From positions 1 through 11,857 of the forward strand of contig RKSI01000202.1 in NCBI GenBank assembly GCA_007570905.1: DNA of 11,857 nucleotides, in the 5' to 3' direction. The position numbers and the translations under genes are program-made. Shown one piece after another: positions 1 through 5,922 of the stretch. The DNA comes from Gammaproteobacteria bacterium (lineage in GTDB: Bacteria; Pseudomonadota; Gammaproteobacteria; Poriferisulfidales; Oxydemutatoraceae). Below the pieces are notes generated by a model, which saw only the letters and a program-made list of their open reading frames with translations, had not been told where the DNA came from and did no database searches. Every line of letters begins with the position of its first letter. The first letter of the stretch is position 1.

Positions 1-518
1 CGCGCCATCGCGCGGTACGCATCGTCCACCTCGAAGCCGTCGCGCGCAAGGCGTATCGCCGGCGCCAGACTGCGCGCCAGCGGCAGCCGCCCGTAATCGC
101 GTGCAAGGTGTTCCAGCGCGGCGGCAAGCCCCGGAATGCCGGCGGCCAGCGCGCCGTCAATGGAAGCGCGCGGAATGGGGTTGCCGTCGGCGTCCAGATA
201 CAGGTCGCGGTGCGCGTCAAGCGGCGCGCGTTCGCGCCCGTCGAGCATCACGGTCTTGCCGTCGGCGGCGCGGTGCAGCAGCCAGAAACCGCCGCCGCCA
301 AATCCGGAAGAATACGGCTCAACCACCGCCAGCGCCGCCGCCGCCGCAACCGCCGCGTCAAACGCATTGCCGCCCTGCTCCAGTATTTCAAACGCGGCGT
401 CCGTCGCGGCAGGGTGCGCCGTCGCAACCGCCGCCTCGCGCCCGCCCGCAAAAGCCGCCGCCGCCGCCAGGCAAGCAACGGCGGCGACAACGACACGAAC
501 CAGCCCCAACACGCGCAT
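1..518 (-). CDS. ggt: gamma-glutamyltransferase, N-terminal part (runs off the left edge)
   Basis: Reading from ATG at 518, the frame is open to the window edge (172 codons), so the C-terminal part is missing. The first ~24 residues (MRVLGLVRVVVAAVACLAAA...) form a Sec signal peptide, so the enzyme is expected in the periplasm. The mature start reads AVATAHPAATDAAFEILEQG followed by NAFDAAVA, then a VVEPYSSGFGGGGF stretch and a LDGRERAP segment, which are hallmarks of the large subunit of the Ntn-hydrolase GGT family. This family cleaves and transfers the gamma-glutamyl group of glutathione and related compounds. The autoprocessing Thr that starts the small subunit lies outside the window, so activity cannot be judged. 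The start codon overlaps the coaD stop (TGATG, one shared base), which suggests translational coupling. It could be a GGT-family paralog with another amide substrate; family membership itself is secure. Confidence 0.9.
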   Translation of the reverse strand, partial: MRVLGLVRVVVAAVACLAAAAAFAGGREAAVATAHPAATDAAFEILEQGGNAFDAAVAAAAALAVVEPYSSGFGGGGFWLLHRAADGKTVMLDGRERAPLDAHRDLYLDADGNPIPRASIDGALAAGIPGLAAALEHLARDYGRLPLARSLAPAIRLARDGFEVDDAYRAMA

Positions 519-1003
519 CATCTCCCGCCGATTTTGCGTTTCATTTCCGCCTCAACTTCCGGCGCGACGAAGGCCGAAACATCGCCGCCGAGTTCGGCAA
601 TCTCGCGCACCAGGCCGGACGAGATGAAAGCGTGCTCGTCGGACGGCATCATGAACACCGACTCCAGCGTGTCATCCAGTTTGCGGTTCATGCCGGCCAG
701 TTGAAACTCGTATTCAAAGTCGGACACGGCGCGCAGCCCGCGCAGGATGACGCTGGCCGAATGCTCGCGCGCAAAGTCCACCAGCAGGCCGTCAAAGCCG
801 TGCACTTCAACGCCCGCGTATTGCGCGAGCACGCGCGTCGCCATGCCGATGCGCTCGTCGCGGCTGAAAAAGGCCGGCTTGCCCGACGCGCCCGCGACGC
901 CGACCACAACCCGGTCGAACAGCGGCTGCGCGCGGCGCACGAGGTCGGTGTGGCCGTTGGTAATCGGGTCGAATGTGCCCGGATAAACCGCAATCAAACT
1001 CAT
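518..1003 (-). CDS. coaD: phosphopantetheine adenylyltransferase (CoaD)
   Basis: The product has 161 residues, the usual bacterial CoaD length. It transfers AMP from ATP to 4'-phosphopantetheine, giving dephospho-CoA, the penultimate step of coenzyme A synthesis in the cytoplasm. The N-terminus MSLIAVYPGTFDPITNGH holds the nucleotidyltransferase T/HxGH signature (TNGH, residues 15-18). The RGLRAVSDFEYE segment (88-99) and ISSGLVREI (127-135) are the family's substrate and ATP-loop motifs. It sits 10 nt after rsmD on the same strand, a common pairing in Gammaproteobacteria, and overlaps the following ggt start. No key residue appears to be missing. Identification is very secure. Confidence 0.97.
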   Translation of the reverse strand: MSLIAVYPGTFDPITNGHTDLVRRAQPLFDRVVVGVAGASGKPAFFSRDERIGMATRVLAQYAGVEVHGFDGLLVDFAREHSASVILRGLRAVSDFEYEFQLAGMNRKLDDTLESVFMMPSDEHAFISSGLVREIAELGGDVSAFVAPEVEAEMKRKIGGR

Positions 1004-1013
1004 GCGGCGTATT

Positions 1014-1721
1014 CTACTCCACTGCCGCCGCGCCCGCCGTCAGCAGAAAATACTCCACATCGTGCGCGCGCGCGCGGCGAACACGGCGCCAGTGCCGCGG
1101 CGGCGCGAACGAACCGGCGGCGGCCTCGGCGTAAATCAATGTGCGCGGATGAATCAGCCCGCCGCACCCGTCCAGCAAACGGCAGGTTTCCTCAAGCAGG
1201 CCGGAGGCAAATGGCGGGTCGAGAAAAACAATGTCGCAAGTGCGCGCGGCGGCGGCGTTTGTAACATCGGCGTTGTCGTGCGCAACATCAATGCCGCGTG
1301 CAGCGTCGGCATTCGCAGCAGCGTGCCCGGCGTTGTCGTGCGCGGTCTCAATGCCGTGCGCGGCGGCGGCGGGCGCGGCAAAGTTCGCAATAAAACGCTC
1401 GGCGCTGTCGTGCACCACCTCAATGCCTTGTGCGCCGAAGCGCTTTGCCTCGCGGCGGATTTGCGCGCACACCCGCGCGTCGGCGTCCACCAGCGTGGCG
1501 TGCGCGGCGCCGCGCGACAGCGCCTCAAAGCCGAGCGCGCCGCTGCCGGCGAACAGGTCGAGACAAACCGCGCCGCCGATCGCCGGTTGCAGCCAGTTGA
1601 ACAATGTCTCGCGGACGCGGTCCGGCGTTGGCCGCAGATGCGGCTCGCCGGCAAACTCAAGGCGGCGCCCGCGCCAGTCGCCCGCGATGATGCGGACTTT
1701 GCCCGGCGGCGTGCGCGGCAT
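1014..1721 (-). CDS. rsmD: 16S rRNA (guanine-966-N2)-methyltransferase RsmD, with an in-frame repeat insertion
   Basis: A Rossmann-fold SAM-dependent methyltransferase expected to methylate G966 of 16S rRNA during 30S assembly. Visible motifs are RIIAGDWRGRRL near the N-terminus, RPTPDRVRETLFNWL (30-44), the SAM motif DLFAGSGALGFEALSRG (55-71) and the catalytic DPPF (168-171). At 235 residues it is about 37 longer than the E. coli protein. The excess lies at about residues 117-161, between the GIEVVHDSAERFIANF strand and DIVFLDPPF, and contains two more copies of a GI(E/D)xxHDNA unit. This position is a loop before the catalytic strand, so activity may survive. The start at 1721 lies 8 nt after the M16 partner stop (1730-1732); no strong ribosome binding site is visible, so coupling to the upstream gene is likely. 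Confidence 0.95.
   Translation of the reverse strand: MPRTPPGKVRIIAGDWRGRRLEFAGEPHLRPTPDRVRETLFNWLQPAIGGAVCLDLFAGSGALGFEALSRGAAHATLVDADARVCAQIRREAKRFGAQGIEVVHDSAERFIANFAAPAAAAHGIETAHDNAGHAAANADAARGIDVAHDNADVTNAAAARTCDIVFLDPPFASGLLEETCRLLDGCGGLIHPRTLIYAEAAAGSFAPPRHWRRVRRARAHDVEYFLLTAGAAAVE
1269..1430 (-). repeat. three in-frame imperfect direct repeats inside rsmD
   Basis: On the plus strand, three related copies start at 1269, 1329 and 1401. All share GGCG(T/C)TGTCGTGC followed by a variable few bases and TCAATGCC. Spacings are 60 and 72 nt, both multiples of three, so the reading frame is kept. In protein terms the copy at 1401-1430 encodes GIEVVHDSA, which belongs to the family core; the other two encode GIETAHDNA and GIDVAHDNA and appear to be added copies. 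The alanine-rich linkers between them are less conserved. Confidence 0.85.
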
Positions 1722-1729
1722 CGGCGCGG

Positions 1730-3049
1730 TCAGCCGCCGACGACGACCACGGTCAAATCGTCGGCAATGCGGTCGCGGAACGCGCGCACAATGTCATCCT
1801 TTTCAACCTGGCGCACCTTGCCGACAAAGGTGTCGAGAAAATCAAGATCCAGGCGGTGAACGGCGATGCGCGTAACCCAGTCGATAATCTTGCCGTTGTC
1901 GCTGACGCGAAGCGGAAAGCCGCCCTGCACATTGTCCTTCGCCAGCGCCAGTTCCGCGTCTTCCGGCCCGTCGCGCTTGAACTCGGCGATGACATTGCGC
2001 GTCAGCGCGATGGCGTCGTCGGCCTGGTCGGCGCGCGTCTCAAAGCCGACCACAAAGGCGCCGCGCTCGCGGCGGTGCACCAGGTAACTCCAGATGCTGT
2101 ATGCATAGCCGTTGGCGACGCGCACCGTCTCAATCAGGCGCGAGCCGAAACCGCTGCCGCCGAGAATGTGGTTGCCGAGATACAGCGGAAAGTAATCGGC
2201 GTGGTCGTGGGCGACGGCGGGCTGGCCCATGAATATATGCGCCTGCGCCGACTTGAACGGCACCCGTATCTCGCGCGGCGCGGTGATGTCGCGCAGCGGC
2301 GGCAGCGGCGCCGGCGCGGCGCCCGCAGGCAGCGCCTCCGCGATGCGCGCCGCGAAAGCCTCGACGCGCGGACGCGCCAGGTCACCGACGACTATCATCG
2401 TCAAATTGCGCGCAACCAGGTAACGCCGGTAAAAGGCGCGCACATCTTTCAGCGTGATGGCGGCCACGCTGTCCTTCTCGCCCTGCGGCGGATGCGCGTA
2501 CGGATGGCCGCGGTAAATCGCGCGGCTGAACGCCAGCCCCGCGAGCGTGCCCGGTTCCTGCGCGCGTTTCCCGATGCCGGTCAGCACCTGTTTCTTAAGG
2601 CGTTCAAACTCAACCGGCGGAAAATCCGGCTTCGCCAGCACTGTGACAAAAGTGTCAAGCGCCTGCTTCATATAGTCCGGCGCGACCAGCGTGCGCAGCG
2701 ACAGCGATGTCATGTCGCGCCCGACCGACGCCGAATACTGCGCGCCGACATGCCCGAAACGCACCGCAATCTCGTCGGCGTCAAGGCCGCCGGCGCCGCG
2801 CCCCAGCAGGTGCGCCGACAGATTGGCGAGGCCGTAAGCGTTGCCGTCGCGCGCGCTGCCGGCGTCAAACACCAGCCGCACATCCAGCATCGGCAGTTCG
2901 GTGCGCTGCACATAATAGACCGCAATGCCCTGCGGCGTGCGCCAGTGGTCTATTTCAACCGCGGCGGCGGCGCCCGCGAACGGCGGCAAACCGGACAGCG
3001 CAAAAAGCAGCAGACCGAACAGCGGCGGCAGTTTTGCCGGGCGCGTCAT
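1730..3049 (-). CDS. M16 family peptidase-like protein, non-catalytic partner (HxxEH lost)
   Basis: A 439-residue protein with an N-terminal signal peptide (FGLLLFALSGLPPFAGAAAA), so probably periplasmic. It aligns by eye with its neighbour at 3123-4535. At the zinc site, where the neighbour reads HFLEH, this one reads NLSAH (residues 76-80), so the first His and the catalytic Glu are replaced. The C-terminal half keeps the substrate-positioning region with an Arg/Tyr-type segment (GSRLIETVRVANGYAYSIWS). M16B peptidases often work as a pair of one metal-binding and one metal-free subunit that close into a chamber, and the adjacent gene order fits that. Substrates are unknown, probably short unfolded peptides. 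The start at 3049 is favoured because the sequence is signal-peptide-like from there and because an upstream mini-ORF stop overlaps it (ATGA). Confidence 0.9.
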   Translation of the reverse strand: MTRPAKLPPLFGLLLFALSGLPPFAGAAAAVEIDHWRTPQGIAVYYVQRTELPMLDVRLVFDAGSARDGNAYGLANLSAHLLGRGAGGLDADEIAVRFGHVGAQYSASVGRDMTSLSLRTLVAPDYMKQALDTFVTVLAKPDFPPVEFERLKKQVLTGIGKRAQEPGTLAGLAFSRAIYRGHPYAHPPQGEKDSVAAITLKDVRAFYRRYLVARNLTMIVVGDLARPRVEAFAARIAEALPAGAAPAPLPPLRDITAPREIRVPFKSAQAHIFMGQPAVAHDHADYFPLYLGNHILGGSGFGSRLIETVRVANGYAYSIWSYLVHRRERGAFVVGFETRADQADDAIALTRNVIAEFKRDGPEDAELALAKDNVQGGFPLRVSDNGKIIDWVTRIAVHRLDLDFLDTFVGKVRQVEKDDIVRAFRDRIADDLTVVVVGG

Positions 3050-3132
3050 CGGCCTTCAGCACCACCGGCGCCGGCGGCGGCGGGCATTCGCGCGCCTTGA
3101 TGCAAGCGGTTTGCCGGGCGCGTCATCGGCCT
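3033..3132 (-). repeat. 23-bp perfect direct repeat spanning the M16 gene junction, with a 26-codon mini-ORF between copies
   Basis: The same 23 bases occur at 3033-3055 and 3110-3132, 77 nt apart. On the coding strand each copy contains GGCCGATGACGCGCCCGG, an overlapping ATG/TGA. In the upstream copy (3110-3132) the TGA ends the catalytic M16 gene and the overlapping ATG at 3126 opens a 26-codon ORF (3126..3046, beginning MTRPANRL). In the downstream copy the TGA ends that mini-ORF and the overlapping ATG at 3049 starts the partner gene (MTRPAKLP). I read this as a duplicated stop/start junction. The mini-ORF has no recognisable function and is unlikely to be a conserved protein. This accounts for the 73-nt spacer between the two genes. 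Confidence 0.85.
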
Positions 3133-4535
3133 GCGATTCCGCGCGGTTCAAGCACCGCGACCGAGCGGCGCGCGGGCGTCAGGTATTCGCGCGCGACCGT
3201 CCGCACCTGCTCCGGCGTAACCGCCTCGATGCGCTTGCGGTAACGGAACAACTCGCGCCAGCCGACGCCGATGGTCTCCAGACTGCCGAGCAAATACGCC
3301 TGGTGGCTGATGGAGTCGCGGCGGTACACCTCGTGGGCAATCAGGCGCGCCTTGATGGCGACGAGTTCATCTTCGTCAATCAGGTTGTCGCGCAGGTCTT
3401 CCACCTCGCGCGCAATCGCGTTTTCAAGCATCGTCATCCCGACGCCCGCGACCGGCGCGGCGTGGATGGTGAACAAATCATCGTAGCGGCTGTACGGGCT
3501 GTAACCGGCGCCGGCGTGCAGCGCGACGGCGTCGCCGCGCACCAGCCGCCGGGCGAAGCGCGATGTGCCGCCCTCGCCGAGCACCGCCGCCAGCACCGAC
3601 AGCGCGTACGGATGCCATTCAACCGGAGTGTCGCCCGCGCGCGGCGTCCGGTAACCCATCGCAATGTACGGCTGCACCGCCTGCGCCGCCACTGAAACGC
3701 GCCGTTCTCCGTCCTGCGGCGGTTCGCTGCGCGCCTTGCGCGGCGGCAACGGGCGGCGCTTAAGCGGCTCCAGATAACGCCGCGCCAGGCGCCGAACTTC
3801 CGCCGGGTCCACATCGCCGACCACCACATAAACGGCGTTGTTCGGCGCATACCAGCGTTCGTACCAGCCGCGCAAATCTTCAAGCGACAGTTGTTCGATG
3901 TCCTTCATCCAGCCGATGACCGGGTTGCGGTACGGCGCGTTGTTGAACGCCGTCGCGTAAAGTTGTTCGCGCACGCGCGACTCGGGCCTGTCATCCACGC
4001 GCCAGCGCCGCTCTTCCTTGACGACCTCGCGCTCCTTCTCGACATCTTCGGGTTTCAGAATCAGGTTGGTCATGCGGTCGGACTCCAGGTCAAAGCTGAC
4101 CGGCAGCCTGCTTTTCTCAAACACCTGGTAATACGCGGTGTAATCGGAACCGGTGAAGGCGTTGTCGCGCCCGCCGTAGCGTTTGATTGTCTTCGTGAAC
4201 AACTCGCGCGGATACTTGCGGGTGCCCTTGAACATCAGATGCTCAAGAAAATGCGAGATGCCGGTAACCCCGCCGTATTCATCGGCGCCGCCGACGCGGT
4301 ACCACAACTGCGCGACAACAACGGGCGCGCGATGGTCCTCATACACCAGCACTTTCATGCCGTTGTCCAGCACAAACTCGGTGACACCGTGTTCGGACAC
4401 GCCGGGCGCGGCGGAAGCGGTATATGCCGGCATATCGGCGCAACCGCCCGTCACCACAACGGCCAGCACACAAACCAGCGCGCAGACACGCCGCGCATGC
4501 GGCCTGTGCATCCATCTATTCAGTGACAGTTTCAT
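3123..4535 (-). CDS. M16 family zinc metallopeptidase, catalytic member
   Basis: A 470-residue insulinase/pitrilysin-type protein. The inverted zinc motif HFLEH (residues 95-99, in GISHFLEHLMFKGT) is intact. The acidic cluster EREVVKEERR (168-177) carries the Glu expected as third zinc ligand about 76 residues after the second His. The N-terminus has a hydrophobic export signal (residues 17-31) ending in VTGGC. Cys32 might be lipidated, but the -3 Thr is not a good lipobox residue, so either a cleaved periplasmic protein or a lipoprotein is possible. The C-terminal half has the Tyr/Arg substrate segment around GAGYSPYSRYDDLFTIH. It is followed by its metal-free partner and probably acts with it in periplasmic peptide degradation. 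No clear Shine-Dalgarno precedes ATG 4535. Confidence 0.93.
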   Translation of the reverse strand: MKLSLNRWMHRPHARRVCALVCVLAVVVTGGCADMPAYTASAAPGVSEHGVTEFVLDNGMKVLVYEDHRAPVVVAQLWYRVGGADEYGGVTGISHFLEHLMFKGTRKYPRELFTKTIKRYGGRDNAFTGSDYTAYYQVFEKSRLPVSFDLESDRMTNLILKPEDVEKEREVVKEERRWRVDDRPESRVREQLYATAFNNAPYRNPVIGWMKDIEQLSLEDLRGWYERWYAPNNAVYVVVGDVDPAEVRRLARRYLEPLKRRPLPPRKARSEPPQDGERRVSVAAQAVQPYIAMGYRTPRAGDTPVEWHPYALSVLAAVLGEGGTSRFARRLVRGDAVALHAGAGYSPYSRYDDLFTIHAAPVAGVGMTMLENAIAREVEDLRDNLIDEDELVAIKARLIAHEVYRRDSISHQAYLLGSLETIGVGWRELFRYRKRIEAVTPEQVRTVAREYLTPARRSVAVLEPRGIAGR

Positions 4536-4548
4536 GGTTTCAATGGGG

Positions 4549-4554
4549 ATTATA
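4549..4554 (-). promoter_or_regulatory. candidate -10 element upstream of the M16 pair
   Basis: On the minus strand, a perfect TATAAT lies 13 nt before the M16 ATG (4535). No good -35 is found at 16-18 bp spacing. If it is used, transcription would start about 7 nt before the ATG, giving a nearly leaderless message, which would fit the lack of a ribosome binding site. A weak GCGCC/GGCGC inverted repeat (4562-4579) lies between it and the preceding gene's stop. Only the hexamer itself is seen; use as a promoter is inference. Confidence 0.35.
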
Positions 4555-4581
4555 CTTGACTGCGCCCGCCGGTTGGCGCGG

Positions 4582-5175
4582 CTAATCGCCCGTGCCGTCC
4601 GTTGTTTTCAGGCGGGGCCGGTCGGGGCCTATCATGATGCGGGTGGTCCAGAGGACGGCCCAGGCGCCGGCGAGCCACAGCAGGGCTTCGCCGAGGAGTT
4701 GTTGTTCGCCGAACAGGTAGTTGGTGCAGAGGCGGTCGGGGGAGATGGCATAGACATAGCCGAGGCGGGCGAGCATTGCCCATGCCTCAAGCAGAAACAG
4801 CCCTTTCAGCAGCGGGTGCCACACCCTGGATGTGATGAACAGCGCCGTGCCAATCAGCAGCGTGATGGAGAACGCCTTGGCCGCGGCGAAAAGGCCGCTG
4901 TCGAGCGATGCATCAAGCGCGCTCGGCAGCATCCAGAAGAGAGCGACGCCGCTGACAAGCACGACGCCGGTCACGCCGCGGCGGTTATAGCGGTTCAGCC
5001 ATTCCACCCACGCCGGCGGCAGCAGCGCGCCGCCAAGCCACCCCGCCCACGCCAGCAACGGCAGTTGCACCAGTAGATGAAGCAGCATTGAAGACTCAAG
5101 CCAGGCCGCGATTGGCGACGCCGACACCGCCAACCAGCCGGCCAGCAATGCGGCCAGGCGCACGCGCCCGCTCAT
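4582..5175 (-). CDS. multi-pass membrane protein, orf1 of a norSY-senC-orf1-type cluster, CtaG-like
   Basis: About 197 residues, mostly hydrophobic, with roughly five membrane segments. The segments LLHLLVQLPLLAWAGWLGG (residues 31-49) and LFWMLPSALDASL resemble, by eye, the HLLL..PLL and WHLPALYDAAL patterns of the CtaG/caa3 oxidase-assembly family, though too loosely for a firm assignment. In sNOR clusters this position is held by a conserved membrane protein of unknown function called orf1, and its place directly after senC supports an assembly or copper-handling role. I chose ATG 5175, overlapping the senC stop (ATGA) behind a G-rich stretch, over the in-frame ATG at 5196, which would intrude further into senC. 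It ends with TAG at 4582-4584, and only 46 nt separate it from the M16 start. Confidence 0.8.
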   Translation of the reverse strand: MSGRVRLAALLAGWLAVSASPIAAWLESSMLLHLLVQLPLLAWAGWLGGALLPPAWVEWLNRYNRRGVTGVVLVSGVALFWMLPSALDASLDSGLFAAAKAFSITLLIGTALFITSRVWHPLLKGLFLLEAWAMLARLGYVYAISPDRLCTNYLFGEQQLLGEALLWLAGAWAVLWTTRIMIGPDRPRLKTTDGTGD

Positions 5176-5777
5176 CCCGCCCCCCGTCTCAGCCACGCAA
5201 TCAACTCGTCCGACTCGCCGTAATCCACCACCTGCATCAACTCGCCATCCGGCGAAATCAAATGCAGCGCGGCGTTATGCGCGTAGCCGCCGGCGCCGTC
5301 GGGCAGCACGACGATGCCGAACTGCTCAAACAATCGCCGTTCACCGCGCGCATCAAGCACGCGCGCCGCCGTCCACGAACCCGGGTCGCCGCCGAAGCGG
5401 GCGAGATAGCCGCCCAGTTGCACGGGCGTGTCGTTGGCGGCGTCGAAACTGACGCTCAGCAGGTGCAGTTGCCCGTCGGCAATCAGGTCCGCCGCCTGTT
5501 TCTGTATTTGCGAGAACTCAATCCCCAGCGCATGGCACACGCTGCCGCAGCGCGTGTAAATGAAGTCGGCAATCACATATCGCCCGCGAAAGGCGTCCCA
5601 GCCGAGCGTCTCGCTGCGCTGCGTCTGAAACTCCACCGCGACGACGGGCCGCGGCTGCCGGCTGATGCTGAGCCTGCGCTTGCTCTCGGAAGTGAACGCC
5701 TCAAGCCCGTCCGTCTGCGCCCAAATCGCCGCAAAACAGGCCGCGGCGACGGCAACGGAACTGAACAGCGTGCGCAT
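5172..5777 (-). CDS. senC: SCO1/SenC family copper protein
   Basis: A 201-residue thioredoxin-fold protein with an N-terminal hydrophobic anchor or signal (residues 5-20). Copper ligands are visible: Cys77-x3-Cys81 in IYTRCGSVC and His167 in GYAHNAALHLISPDG. SCO proteins deliver copper to, or reduce thiols of, the CuA site in subunit II of heme-copper oxidases. The CuA-bearing gene lies just upstream in the same operon, so this is the likely client. ATG 5777 is preferred to the adjacent GTG 5780. The gene is separated from the subunit I gene by a 145-nt repeat-containing spacer and overlaps the next gene by four bases. Confidence 0.93.
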   Translation of the reverse strand: MRTLFSSVAVAAACFAAIWAQTDGLEAFTSESKRRLSISRQPRPVVAVEFQTQRSETLGWDAFRGRYVIADFIYTRCGSVCHALGIEFSQIQKQAADLIADGQLHLLSVSFDAANDTPVQLGGYLARFGGDPGSWTAARVLDARGERRLFEQFGIVVLPDGAGGYAHNAALHLISPDGELMQVVDYGESDELIAWLRRGAG

Positions 5778-5922
5778 CACCCGCCGCCGTCAGGCAGGGC
5801 AAACCGCAACGGCGGCGGCAAAACCGGGCGGCGTGCGCATCATCGCAAAGACACTGCGCGAGAAAACTGCCTCGCGCGACAACGGCGGCAAAACAGGGCG
5901 GCGTGCACATCCGCCGCTGTCA
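5778..5922 (-). repeat. degenerate direct repeats and two chained mini-ORFs between subunit I gene and senC
   Basis: Plus-strand copies at 5814-5840 and 5884-5910 share GGCGGCAAAAC(C/A)GGGCGGCGTGC(G/A)CAT, 70 nt apart. A shorter relative covers the senC start itself (GCGTGCGCAT, ending at 5777), 63 nt further. Read on the minus strand these are start-like copies: ATGCGCACGCTGTTC (real senC), ATGCGCACGCCGCCC and ATGTGCACGCCGCCC. Two short ORFs fill the gap. The first is 27 codons (5923..5840), and its ATG overlaps the subunit I stop. The second is 16 codons (5840..5790, MRTPPGFA...), overlapping the first by one base and ending 12 nt before senC. The mini-ORFs look like repeat by-products that could preserve ribosome coupling; I do not call them genes. 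Confidence 0.75.

Noticed and set aside
1856..3100. A 414-codon open frame on the plus strand, opposite the M16 partner gene
   Set aside because: Low-complexity Arg/Ala-rich product with no motif; the minus-strand gene has a signal peptide and clear M16 similarity.
4438..4444. Lipobox at VTGGC of the catalytic M16 peptidase
   Set aside because: Thr at -3 and Gly at -2 do not fit the usual Leu/Val-Ala/Ser pattern, so lipidation is left open rather than called.
5176..5196. Upstream ATG at 5196 for the orf1 membrane protein
   Set aside because: ATG 5175 overlaps the senC stop as ATGA, the usual coupled arrangement in this operon, and the extra seven residues add nothing.
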